From NCBI GenBank assembly GCA_965372745.1, contig CBDVDM010000001.1, positions 151,272 to 215,271 of the forward strand: a DNA stretch of 64,000 nt, in the 5' to 3' direction. Origin of the DNA: VRUG01 sp965372745 (GTDB taxonomy: Bacteria; Planctomycetota; Phycisphaerae; Sedimentisphaerales; Anaerobacaceae). Below are positions 27,556 through 35,943 of this stretch, piece by piece; within the stretch, counting starts at the first letter, position 1, and every line of letters starts with the position of its first letter. The notes under the pieces are model-generated. The model was given only the letters and a program-made list of their open reading frames with translations, did no database searches and was not told the origin of the DNA. Made by a program: the position numbers and the translations under genes.

Positions 27556-28527
27556 TTACAAGCTGCTCAGCCAGTTTTCTGCAAAAACAGCAAAGTCAAC
27601 CAGGTCAACATCACCATCCAGCTCTAAATCGGAGCCCTGACAATAATTATTTTCAGCTGCGCAATCGTCATCCAGCCAATAGAGGACAAAATCTTCGAGG
27701 TCGTTATTGTCAACGATGTAGTCACCATTGAAATCGCCAGGTGTTGGTTTATCACAGGTTGTTATAGATTGTGACACAAAATCGGTATATGCGCTGACGC
27801 GCACGGAATCCAGGTAATTCCGGTCAAAAGCAGGGGTATACCAGCTTTTATCCACAACTTTCAAGCCGCGGGATAGTCCTGCTACTTTCCATTCGGAATT
27901 GTCTTTTATGAACCATCCGCCACCGGAATCAAATTCAGCTATGGTGCATTCGTAGAGAGAGGCTGAAGGCGAATTAAAATGAGCGACGAGTATCTCGGAA
28001 TCGTAAGTATCGGTGTCAACAAAGCCAACGTTGTCGACTTGGTTTGTACCGAAAAGAAGGGGACTGTTGATGTTATTAGTTTCCGTGGTCCATGTGTAAT
28101 AGTTTGTATATTCTTCATTTCGACGTTTACCGAATCCACCGATTACTATCGGTTGTCCAATTTCATTTGGTTCAGTATACATGTCAACATAAGATTTTAA
28201 GTTAGCGCTGTGTAATTTAACCACACGGAAATCAGCAGTTGGATGCGGCCATATCTTATCAATGCTGTATGTTACGCCTCCGATTACTACAGGGGTAGCT
28301 AAGGTTCCTCCCTGATGTTTAGTGGTGATGATATAATTTGGTGCAATTGCTACGCATGAGGCATTGGTACGCCAGCATCCTACTACATTAGAATCTGGTC
28401 TTTCTGTCCATGTTGCCAGGTTTGGTTCATATGTAGGATGAAGAACAATACCAAAAGACTGCTCTGCTCTAAATAGTAAAAGGATTGATATAATAAAAAA
28501 GAAAATATTTCTTGCCGGGCATTTCAT
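27556..28527 (-). CDS. Secreted trypsin-like protein with dockerin-like C-terminus
   Basis: The 323-residue product begins with a signal peptide (NIFFFIISILLLFRAEQSFG). The middle resembles a chymotrypsin-fold protease with a plausible triad: His 71 (IITTKHQGG), Asp 99 (HPTADFRVVKL) and Ser 201 (FDSGGGWF). The C-terminus has two calcium-loop repeats, GDFNGDYIVDNNDLEDFVLYW and ELDGDVDLVDFAVFAENW, as in planctomycete dockerin type I-like tails. It is probably an extracellular protease held on a surface scaffold. The C-terminal repeats resemble those of the secreted protein encoded at 62610. Confidence 0.85.
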   Translation of the reverse strand: MKCPARNIFFFIISILLLFRAEQSFGIVLHPTYEPNLATWTERPDSNVVGCWRTNASCVAIAPNYIITTKHQGGTLATPVVIGGVTYSIDKIWPHPTADFRVVKLHSANLKSYVDMYTEPNEIGQPIVIGGFGKRRNEEYTNYYTWTTETNNINSPLLFGTNQVDNVGFVDTDTYDSEILVAHFNSPSASLYECTIAEFDSGGGWFIKDNSEWKVAGLSRGLKVVDKSWYTPAFDRNYLDSVRVSAYTDFVSQSITTCDKPTPGDFNGDYIVDNNDLEDFVLYWLDDDCAAENNYCQGSDLELDGDVDLVDFAVFAENWLSSL

Positions 28528-28705
28528 AAATTAAAAATGAATATCTTTAAAGATATTCAGATGGTTCCCCCGTAAAAATCACCCTGTCTTCCTGGTCTTT
28601 ATCTTCCATACTGAAAACAGTATTATACCAGAAATAAACAATTTATACAAGTAAAATCTTTATTTACAGCACGATAAAGTGCTATAAATTGAAAATTACA
28701 TGCGC

Positions 28706-29071
28706 TCATGCTGAGTAGATAATAACAATTCCAAGTGCGAACAAAACTAAAGCTAAAGTACGAAAAAAGAATTTTGACTGTTTTTGGTACCAGCCGATTA
28801 TACTATTAATTTTTTCCTGACCAAGAAGAATTATTAGCAGACCAGCCACTAAAAAAACTATTCCCAAAGTACCTATTACCACCGGCATATCACATTCACG
28901 AGCTCCAAGCAGAAAAACAATACCCAATATAAACCTTGCTAATGCAGCCAAATATATTCGTTTGCCTTTTTTAAAAAATTCCATTAGCGATTTAAAAATA
29001 TCCGGTTTCAAAAAATAGCCAATTGCTGTCAGAACAAACACGACCCCTATTACTTTGATAACTAAATTCAT
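28706..29071 (-). CDS. Small four-helix membrane protein of unknown function
   Basis: The 121-residue protein starts at an ATG with a good ribosome site (AGGGAG). Four hydrophobic segments are visible: VIKVIGVVFVLTAIGYFL, LAALARFILGIVFLLGA, VVIGTLGIVFLVAGLLIIL and FFRTLALVLFALGIVIIYS. No catalytic motif is seen. It follows the NusG-like gene on the same strand by 45 bp and may belong to the sugar operon. I do not recognise the family. Confidence 0.7.
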   Translation of the reverse strand: MNLVIKVIGVVFVLTAIGYFLKPDIFKSLMEFFKKGKRIYLAALARFILGIVFLLGARECDMPVVIGTLGIVFLVAGLLIILLGQEKINSIIGWYQKQSKFFFRTLALVLFALGIVIIYSA

Positions 29072-29116
29072 TTTTCAGCTCCCTCACTTTCTATCAAAGA
29101 ATTATCATTTAAAACT

Positions 29117-29671
29117 TTAGGGCAAATCAACTGCCTCAACCATATCGGCGTCTACTTCAACACTTGCTGCCTGACCCAACATATCTATCTGCAGAATCAA
29201 ACGCATTGCCCCTTTTGTTGTTACTACAATCCCCTGCAAATTTTCTAATGGACCTGCAATTACACGACAATATTGACCTTTTTTGAGATAGTCATGAGGC
29301 ACTAACTCAGCTCCGGCTCGCAGCGCCTGTTCAATCTTAGCTAACTCATTAAGTAATTGTTCCTGGTTTTCAACTTCAATGAGATTTGCTACTCGATTTG
29401 TGCGCAAAACTTCGAGCCGTTGTTTTTCATCGCCGCAAAAAAACACATAGCCGCTAAATAGTGGCAAGAGCGACTGTATCTTTCGTCCCTTGTGACGACG
29501 AATATTCCACGTCATCGGCAAAAAATAGGAAATGTTCCTGTCAACCAAATCATGAGCGAAGGCTTTTTCATTTCTGCTTTTTGTGTGTGCTACCCACCAC
29601 TGGCCTGTGAAATCACGGATTGATTCCGTTTCAGGCCAGGAAAACGGCGGATTTTCGCTTGCTTTAAGCAA
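29117..29671 (-). CDS. NusG-paralogue antitermination factor (RfaH/UpxY-like)
   Basis: The 184-residue protein starts at a TTG placed 7 bases after a GAGG ribosome site. The NusG N-terminal domain is visible (WWVAHTKSRNEKAFAHDLV...SYFLPM, then LFSGYVFFCG), as is a C-terminal KOW region (GQYCRVIAGPLENLQGIVV). Specialised paralogues such as RfaH and UpxY let polymerase read through long surface-polysaccharide operons. Its position 29 bp after the UDP-sugar dehydrogenase gene supports that role. The housekeeping nusG is normally beside rplK, which is not here. Confidence 0.88.
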   Translation of the reverse strand: MLKASENPPFSWPETESIRDFTGQWWVAHTKSRNEKAFAHDLVDRNISYFLPMTWNIRRHKGRKIQSLLPLFSGYVFFCGDEKQRLEVLRTNRVANLIEVENQEQLLNELAKIEQALRAGAELVPHDYLKKGQYCRVIAGPLENLQGIVVTTKGAMRLILQIDMLGQAASVEVDADMVEAVDLP

Positions 29672-29700
29672 TTTGACTACCTCTTTCGTTAGACTAACGC

Positions 29701-31014
29701 TTATGCCTTGATAATTTTCTTTCGACCTTTTCGTACTGAAGCAGTGGCATTACGAGTATCAACAATTAACCTGGAATTTTGAACTATCCAGTCATAATCG
29801 TAATCACTGTGGTCGGTCGAAATCAGAACAACATCATAACCGGCTAACATTCTTGCTGACAGCTTTTTGCTGGCCATTTTAAGGTCATGCTCTCGCTGCT
29901 TATGGGTTTTAGCAATGTAGGGGTCATTGTAGTCGACCTTAGCTCCTTTTTTGTATAGCAGCTCAATCAGTTCAACTGAAGGGGATTCCCGTAAGTCATC
30001 TATATCTTTTTTGTATGCCAAACCAAGCACAAGTACCTTTGAACCTTTTAAGCTTTTCTTTTGCTCATTTAAAGCCTCTATGGTTTTTGCAATAACATAG
30101 TTTGGCATATTAGTATTGATTTCACCTGCCAGTTCGATAAATCTCGTCGGCATACCATATTGTCTTGCCTTCCATGTAAGATAAAACGGGTCAATGGGAA
30201 TGCAATGTCCGCCAAGCCCGGGACCGGGATAGAACGCATTGTAACCAAATGGTTTTGTACTTGCTGCTTTTATAACCTCCCAGATATCGATACCCATCTT
30301 ATCAAATACTATCTTAAGTTCATTAACCATTGCAATGTTTATACAACGATAAACATTCTCAAGAATCTTTGATGCTTCTGCCGCTTCAAGGCTGGATACC
30401 GGCACAGTTTTGACTATCGCTGTGTTGTAAAGTTTGCATGCCGTCTTGCAGCAGAGATTTGTTAATCCGCCTACGACCTTTGGTATTGTTTTAGTTGTAT
30501 AGTTTTTATTGCCTGGGTCCTCACGTTCAGGTGAATATGCAAGGTAGAAATCTTTTCCGGCTTTTAGTTTGCTTCTTTCAAGAATCGGGGCAACCAGTTC
30601 GCGGGTAGTTCCGGGATAAGTCGTACTTTCAAAAATTATTAGTTGGCCTCGTTGTAGATACCTGGAGATTGTTTCGCTGCTTTTTATAATAAATTGCATA
30701 TCAGGCTCGCGGTTCTGCGTTAGTGGTGTAGGTACGCAAACTAATACTGCGTCAACGTTTTTCAGCCTGGCCATATTAGTTGTTGCTCTAAACAGGCCTG
30801 TTTTGACTATCTGTTTTATGTGAGAATGCGGTATGTGCTTGATAATACTTCGGCCTGAATTTAAAATCCGAACTTTTTTTTCATCAATGTCAAAACCTAT
30901 TACCTTTAGACCTGACAGTGCAAATTCCCGTACCAGCGGAAGCCCCACATAACCAAGTCCGAGGACACCTACTATAATCTTTTTATCTTTGATTTTTCTT
31001 TCTAATTTTGTCAT
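29701..31014 (-). CDS. UDP-sugar dehydrogenase (WecC/WbpA-like)
   Basis: The 437-residue cytoplasmic enzyme should oxidise the C6 hydroxyl of a UDP-N-acetylhexosamine to the uronic acid with two NAD. It has the Rossmann motif VLGLGYVGLPLV, FESTTYPGTT, the central helix NVYRCINIAMVNEL and the active-site Cys in GPGLGGHCIPIDPFYL, with KVLVLGLAYKKDIDDLRESP in the C-terminal domain. This suits the UDP-ManNAc/GlcNAc dehydrogenase branch rather than UDP-glucose dehydrogenase, but the substrate is inferred. It shares a divergent promoter region (31015-31190) with the ATP-grasp gene. Confidence 0.93.
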   Translation of the reverse strand: MTKLERKIKDKKIIVGVLGLGYVGLPLVREFALSGLKVIGFDIDEKKVRILNSGRSIIKHIPHSHIKQIVKTGLFRATTNMARLKNVDAVLVCVPTPLTQNREPDMQFIIKSSETISRYLQRGQLIIFESTTYPGTTRELVAPILERSKLKAGKDFYLAYSPEREDPGNKNYTTKTIPKVVGGLTNLCCKTACKLYNTAIVKTVPVSSLEAAEASKILENVYRCINIAMVNELKIVFDKMGIDIWEVIKAASTKPFGYNAFYPGPGLGGHCIPIDPFYLTWKARQYGMPTRFIELAGEINTNMPNYVIAKTIEALNEQKKSLKGSKVLVLGLAYKKDIDDLRESPSVELIELLYKKGAKVDYNDPYIAKTHKQREHDLKMASKKLSARMLAGYDVVLISTDHSDYDYDWIVQNSRLIVDTRNATASVRKGRKKIIKA

Positions 31015-31190
31015 AAAATACCTTTTTAAAGCCCCACCTAAAATTGCGTAAATAACCGGAAAAATCCGCTTTTCTGGTTATTTTCTTTATTTTTAATAAT
31101 TAAACTTGTTATTATTTGTAGTCGATTATACAAAGTCAATGGTAATTTTGCGTTAATAAAACTAAAAAAGTCAAATAATTCGAGTAAACG

Positions 31191-32144
31191 ATGAATATTT
31201 TGTTTACATGTATTGGAAGAAGAGTTTCGCTGGTAAATAGTTTTCGCAAAGCTGCAACGCAATTAAAAATAAAAACTGCTTTGCTGGGAACTGATATCAC
31301 AGAGCTTAGCCCAGCTATGCAATTGTGCGATAAACGGTTTCTCGTTAAACCAACAACACATCCCGATTATATCAAGCAATTATTGCCAATTGTGAAAAAA
31401 CACAAAGTAAAATTACTCATTCCTACGGTTGATTTAGACTTGAAACTTTTAGCCGAAAATAAACAAAAATTTAAAGCCATTGGTTGTCAGGTGCTCATAT
31501 CTGCGCCTGAGGTTGTCGACATCTGCCAGGACAAGAGGCAAACTTTCCGATTTTTAGTTAAAAATGGTTTTGATACACCTGTTACTATGAGTATTCAGAC
31601 TGCCTTAGGGAAAAAACTGAACTGGCCTTGTTTTCTAAAACCATGGGATGGACACGCCAGCAGAGGTACTGCCAAAGTAAAAAACAGAAAGGAACTTTTA
31701 TTCTACTCTAAAAAAGTACCTAATGCCATTTGTCAGGAATTTATAGATGGTACTGAATATACATGCGACGTTTATGTCGACTTTGAAATGAATATCCGAT
31801 GTATTGTTCCAAGAAAAAGAATTGAAGTAAGAGCAGGTGAGGTTAGCAAAGCTCAGATAGTGAAAAACCACCATATCATGAGTGAGGCTAAAAGGCTCGT
31901 TGAATCTCTTGGTGCAGGTCCAGGAGTGATCACATTGCAATTATTTCTAACCAGGGACAACAACATAAAATTTATCGAAATAAATCCAAGATTTGGGGGA
32001 GGAGTTCCACTTTCCATAAAGGCAGGAGCGAACTTTCCAAAATGGATTTTGCAGGAACTACTTGGGCAAAAACTAAATACCCGTTTTAATGGTTTTAAAG
32101 ACAAACTAATCATGCTTCGCTACGATGCTGAGGTATGGTTGTAG
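31191..32144 (+). CDS. ATP-grasp enzyme, CarB-like
   Basis: The 317-residue protein starts MNILFTCIGRRVSLVNSF, the N-terminal fold common in ATP-grasp ligases of sugar-biosynthesis loci. Expected elements include ATP-binding FLKPWDGHASRG, ICQEFIDGTEYTCDVYVD and the metal-binding FIEINPRFGGGVPLS. Such enzymes join a carboxylate to an amine; the substrate is unknown. It lies 25 bp before the WecA-like gene and may modify a uronic acid made by the divergent dehydrogenase. Confidence 0.85.
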   Translation: MNILFTCIGRRVSLVNSFRKAATQLKIKTALLGTDITELSPAMQLCDKRFLVKPTTHPDYIKQLLPIVKKHKVKLLIPTVDLDLKLLAENKQKFKAIGCQVLISAPEVVDICQDKRQTFRFLVKNGFDTPVTMSIQTALGKKLNWPCFLKPWDGHASRGTAKVKNRKELLFYSKKVPNAICQEFIDGTEYTCDVYVDFEMNIRCIVPRKRIEVRAGEVSKAQIVKNHHIMSEAKRLVESLGAGPGVITLQLFLTRDNNIKFIEINPRFGGGVPLSIKAGANFPKWILQELLGQKLNTRFNGFKDKLIMLRYDAEVWL

Positions 32145-32169
32145 TCTTGCCAGATGAAAGAGAAAATAG

Positions 32170-33327
32170 ATGATACTTGATACAATAATTGGGCCAAACA
32201 GACCAATAACCTGGGTCTTAGACTTTTGGCCTATTTTAGCATCATCATTTATTGCTTCACTAACCGCAACATTACTGTGCAAAAAAATAGCCCTCAAATT
32301 TGGAATTGTAGACAAACCTGATAACCTTGTTAAAACACACAAAGAGCCTATAGCATATCTCGGCGGCATCGGAATACTGGTTGGATTAACAGTGGGCGTT
32401 CTCACAGGTATAGCATGTTTAAAAGACAATGAATCTTTCTCAACAATACTAAAATGGTTACTGGGTATTCTTGCCGGCGGCTCCATTGCATGTTTTGTTG
32501 GATTAACTGACGATATGTTTGATATTAGTCCAAGACAAAAAATCCTCGGTCAGATTTTAGCTGCTGTTACATTGATTTTGGTTGGAATTACTCCGAATCT
32601 ACATATGATTAATAAATTATTAAATATCTCTATTCCAGCCGGATTTGAAGTGCTTATTGAAATCTTACTCGTAATTATTTTTGTTTTAGGCGCCACAAAC
32701 TCATTAAATCTTCTTGACGGACTTGACGGTTTGTGTGGTGGAGTAACCGCAATTATTACAATTGCCATGTTAATATTATCAATCCATTTGACTACCTGGG
32801 GTTTTAGCGAGGTTGGTGACCCTGTAAGGATTATAATTTGCCTTGGCCTTGTAGGTGGTGTCTGTGGTTTCCTGCCTTTCAACCGATATCCTGCCAAAAT
32901 ATTTATGGGTGATGCCGGCAGCATGCTTTTAGGCTTCATGATAGCCACTCTAATGATATTATTCGCTGAGCAAATTCCAAGGTGGTGGATGGCATCAATT
33001 GTTGTGTTTGGCCTGCCAATTTTAGATACCGCTGTTGCATTGGTTAGAAGGTTAATAAACCACAGGCCTTTGTTCGTTTCCGACCGTGGACACATTTATG
33101 ACCAGATGATAGACAGAGGTATACCTTTGAAAAAAACTGTTGCGATTTGTTATGTACTTGCAAGTCTCTATGCATTAGTTGGCCTGGCAATGAGTCAAAT
33201 AAGAACAAGGTATGCAGCTGTAGTTTATGTTGCTGTTTCTATCATCTCTGCCCTGATTATCTGGAAGAAAGGTTACCTGAAAATGGAAGGACTGCGGGGA
33301 GCAGTCCGAAAAGAAAAACAAACCTGA
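32170..33327 (+). CDS. Polyprenyl-phosphate GlcNAc-1-phosphate transferase (WecA/TagO-like)
   Basis: The 385-residue membrane protein has about ten helices. It would transfer a sugar-1-phosphate from a UDP-sugar to undecaprenyl phosphate, the first step of lipid-linked glycan synthesis. Family motifs are DKPDNLVKTHKEPIAYLGG near the start, LTDDMFDISPR, the catalytic NSLNLLDGLDGL, FMGDAGSMLLG and a C-terminal cytoplasmic HRPLFVSDRGHIYDQ (His-rich sugar loop of the WecA branch). The family is clear; WecA versus TagO is not decidable. Confidence 0.93.
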   Translation: MILDTIIGPNRPITWVLDFWPILASSFIASLTATLLCKKIALKFGIVDKPDNLVKTHKEPIAYLGGIGILVGLTVGVLTGIACLKDNESFSTILKWLLGILAGGSIACFVGLTDDMFDISPRQKILGQILAAVTLILVGITPNLHMINKLLNISIPAGFEVLIEILLVIIFVLGATNSLNLLDGLDGLCGGVTAIITIAMLILSIHLTTWGFSEVGDPVRIIICLGLVGGVCGFLPFNRYPAKIFMGDAGSMLLGFMIATLMILFAEQIPRWWMASIVVFGLPILDTAVALVRRLINHRPLFVSDRGHIYDQMIDRGIPLKKTVAICYVLASLYALVGLAMSQIRTRYAAVVYVAVSIISALIIWKKGYLKMEGLRGAVRKEKQT

Positions 33328-33368
33328 TCCACTAATTTTACAAAGTCACAAACAGATATTCAGTATCA

Positions 33369-34433
33369 TCAGTAATGTGAACAGTTGCTGCTTAGTATCT
33401 CATATCCTGTCTCGGTAACGAGAATGTCATCTTCTATTCTTATACCTAATTTGCCGGGCAAATATACCCCTGGTTCTATAGTGATGACATGGCCTGCCAG
33501 TAATGTGCCCTTGCTTTTTCCTGAAATAACAGGTTCTTCATGTACTTCCAGACCAAGCCCGTGTCCTGTGCTATGACCGAAAACCGGTAAATTATATTTT
33601 TTTATAACCGCTCTTGCTGCAGCATCGACCTGGCTGATTTTAACGCTTGCCTTAATCATTCGTATCGCAGCCGCCTGAGCTTCTTCTACTGCCTTGAACA
33701 CTTTTTTATATAGAGGATTAACCCTGCCAACCGAAAAACATCTGGTCAGGTCGCTGCAATATCCTTTATATTTAACTCCGAAATCAATAAGGATACTGTC
33801 ATTTTTCTTCAGTTTCCTTTTTCCGGGTTTATGATGCGGTTGTGAAGCATTTGGGCCAAAAGCGACAATTGTTTCAAAGCTGTTCATCGCTCCGGATTTG
33901 CGTATCTCAAGTTCCAGCCGGCCTGCCAATTCATTTTCAGTTATGCCTGTCTTGATATTTCTTTTGATTTTTTCGAGTGCATTAGCTGCTATGACAACAG
34001 CAGTTTTTACAGCTTTGATTTCTGTCCTATCTTTAATGCTGCGGATTGATTCAATTAGATTTGACACCGGCTTAACGTTTGCATTTAAATTCTTCTTTAA
34101 TTTTCTTAAAATTGCTATAGTTACAGACTCTTCAATAGCTGCTGTTTTTACGGATTTTAACCTCTTTAAAAGTTCGGCAACAGCTTTGGGCATGGATTCG
34201 GTGCGTTCTGTTATTTGACAGCTGAGACATTCTTTTTGTGCCTGTTCGGTATATCTGCTGTCTGTTAAGAGATAAACCTTTCTGTCTGTTATAACAGTCC
34301 AACTGTCATTACCTGAAAAACCGGTGACATAAGTCACATTTACCGATTTTGTTATTATTAAACAATCTATTCGCCTTTTTTCCAATTGCTGACGAACGGC
34401 TTTAAGTCTTTCAGTTATTATTTTATCGTTCAT
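33369..34433 (-). CDS. Xaa-Pro aminopeptidase (M24 metallopeptidase)
   Basis: This 354-residue cytoplasmic enzyme removes an N-terminal residue preceding proline. The N-terminal creatinase-like domain (DCLIITKSVNVTYVTGFSG) is followed by the pita-bread catalytic domain. Its five metal ligands are in place: Asp in ILIDFGVKYKGYCSDLTR (two), His in STGHGLGLEVHE, Glu in ITIEPGVY and Glu in IRIEDDI. The start has an AAGGG ribosome site. It converges on the WecA-like gene and stands alone. Confidence 0.93.
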   Translation of the reverse strand: MNDKIITERLKAVRQQLEKRRIDCLIITKSVNVTYVTGFSGNDSWTVITDRKVYLLTDSRYTEQAQKECLSCQITERTESMPKAVAELLKRLKSVKTAAIEESVTIAILRKLKKNLNANVKPVSNLIESIRSIKDRTEIKAVKTAVVIAANALEKIKRNIKTGITENELAGRLELEIRKSGAMNSFETIVAFGPNASQPHHKPGKRKLKKNDSILIDFGVKYKGYCSDLTRCFSVGRVNPLYKKVFKAVEEAQAAAIRMIKASVKISQVDAAARAVIKKYNLPVFGHSTGHGLGLEVHEEPVISGKSKGTLLAGHVITIEPGVYLPGKLGIRIEDDILVTETGYEILSSNCSHY

Positions 34434-34627
34434 TTTGCCCTTTTTTAGAATATCAAAAACATGTTACAGGCTTTTAAGTACATTGATTACCAGTATCAAG
34501 GCGAAAAATAAAGGTTTTTTATTGTTTATACTTCTGCTTTTTTACATCTTGTTCCTAAGGCAACTTGTCGTTACAATATACGCCTTTATATAAATGAAAA
34601 ATTGTTTTTTAATGTGTAGATTCTATT

Positions 34628-35815
34628 ATGTTGTTACCGATTCATACAAGCATAAGACCGGGAAAAACGCCTTACCTGAACTACGCTATTATAGCGATTA
34701 ACGTTTTTTTATTTTTCGTTACGCATTCTTATCATCAATCGACGTATGGCGGCGGCCGTGTTTTGGCTTTATCGCCGTGGGCTGAACATTTTATGCTCAA
34801 TCCAGCCAGCCCATCCCTTTGGCAGTTTGTAACGTACGCCTTTTTGCACGGTGGTTTTGCCCATATTTTCGGCAATATGTATTTTTTATACCTCTTCGGC
34901 AACAATGTTAATGATAAACTTGGCAATACAAATTACCTGTGCCTTTATCTTGGCGGAGCTGTTTTTTCAGCTATCGGCCATACTGTCCTTCATATTAACC
35001 CTGTTCTTGGTGCCAGCGGCGCTGTTGCCGCCGTTACCGGTGCCTATCTGGTTCTTTTTCCTCAGACCTTAATTACCGTTTTATACTGGTTCATCTTCAT
35101 TGGAACGATGGAATTGTCTGCACTGTATTTTATACTCTTTAAACTTATCGTCTGGGACAATATTTTCGAGCCTCGTCTTTCTCCTGCAGCCGTAGCTTAT
35201 GATGCACATCTGGCCGGTTATACCTTCGGTATCGCAGCTATACTTATAATGCTTTCTACCGGCCTAATCAAGACCAGCCATTTTGACTTATGGTCCATGA
35301 TTAAAAGGTGGAACCAGAAAAGACGATACCGCGATGTTGCAGCAGGAGACTACGCTTCCTTGACGGGCCGAGCAGCAGCAAAGCGTATAAAAGTGAAGCA
35401 AATCAAAAAATCACCTGAACAAATAGAAAAAGAGGAAAAAATAACACAATTGCGAAATGAAATCGGAAGTTTGATTACCCAGCGAAATTTACCCACCGCT
35501 ACTGAAAAGTACCTTGAACTTATAAAAATGGATGACAAGCAGGTCCCGCCGCAACAGTATCTGCTGGACGTAGCAAATCAGCTCGCAAGTGAAAGCAAAC
35601 ACGCCGAATCTGCATTAGCCTACGAGAAATTCCTAACCAGCTACGAAAAATATGAGCACATCGAGCAGGTTCAGCTAATGCTTGGAATCCTGTACTCGAG
35701 ATATTTGAACCAGTCCGAATTAGCGATTAAGCACCTCAAAGCCGCTTGTAAAAAGCTCACCGAGCCCGGCCAGTTAAAAATGTGCAACGACGAACTCGAC
35801 AAACTACAGGTTTAA
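34628..35815 (+). CDS. Rhomboid family intramembrane serine protease
   Basis: The 395-residue protein has six membrane helices and a catalytic dyad of Ser 130 (LGASGAVAAVTGAYL) and His 194 (AHLAGYTFG). HGGFAHIFGNMYFLYLFGNNV is the conserved second region. The C-terminal ~150 residues are soluble and contain TPR-like helices (AESALAYEKFLTSYEKYE). Substrates are unknown. In planctomycetes such fused rhomboids are common. A perfect hairpin (GACGGAT-AA-ATCCGTC, 35821-35836) lies 5 bp after the stop and could end the transcript. Confidence 0.92.
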   Translation: MLLPIHTSIRPGKTPYLNYAIIAINVFLFFVTHSYHQSTYGGGRVLALSPWAEHFMLNPASPSLWQFVTYAFLHGGFAHIFGNMYFLYLFGNNVNDKLGNTNYLCLYLGGAVFSAIGHTVLHINPVLGASGAVAAVTGAYLVLFPQTLITVLYWFIFIGTMELSALYFILFKLIVWDNIFEPRLSPAAVAYDAHLAGYTFGIAAILIMLSTGLIKTSHFDLWSMIKRWNQKRRYRDVAAGDYASLTGRAAAKRIKVKQIKKSPEQIEKEEKITQLRNEIGSLITQRNLPTATEKYLELIKMDDKQVPPQQYLLDVANQLASESKHAESALAYEKFLTSYEKYEHIEQVQLMLGILYSRYLNQSELAIKHLKAACKKLTEPGQLKMCNDELDKLQV

Positions 35816-35820
35816 GCTCC

Positions 35821-35836
35821 GACGGATAAATCCGTC
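35821..35836 (+). terminator. Hairpin after the rhomboid gene
   Basis: GACGGAT and ATCCGTC pair perfectly across a two-base centre right after the stop codon. There is no T-run, so it may be only an RNA-stabilising hairpin. Confidence 0.35.
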
Positions 35837-35943
35837 TAAAGCCGGACGCTATGGCGCATTGAAGAAACAACGGAAACTTGTTATAATGGAAAAAGGAGCC
35901 TGTTTTTCCCGTTTTATGTCCGCCTCCCGCGGATATAAGCATT

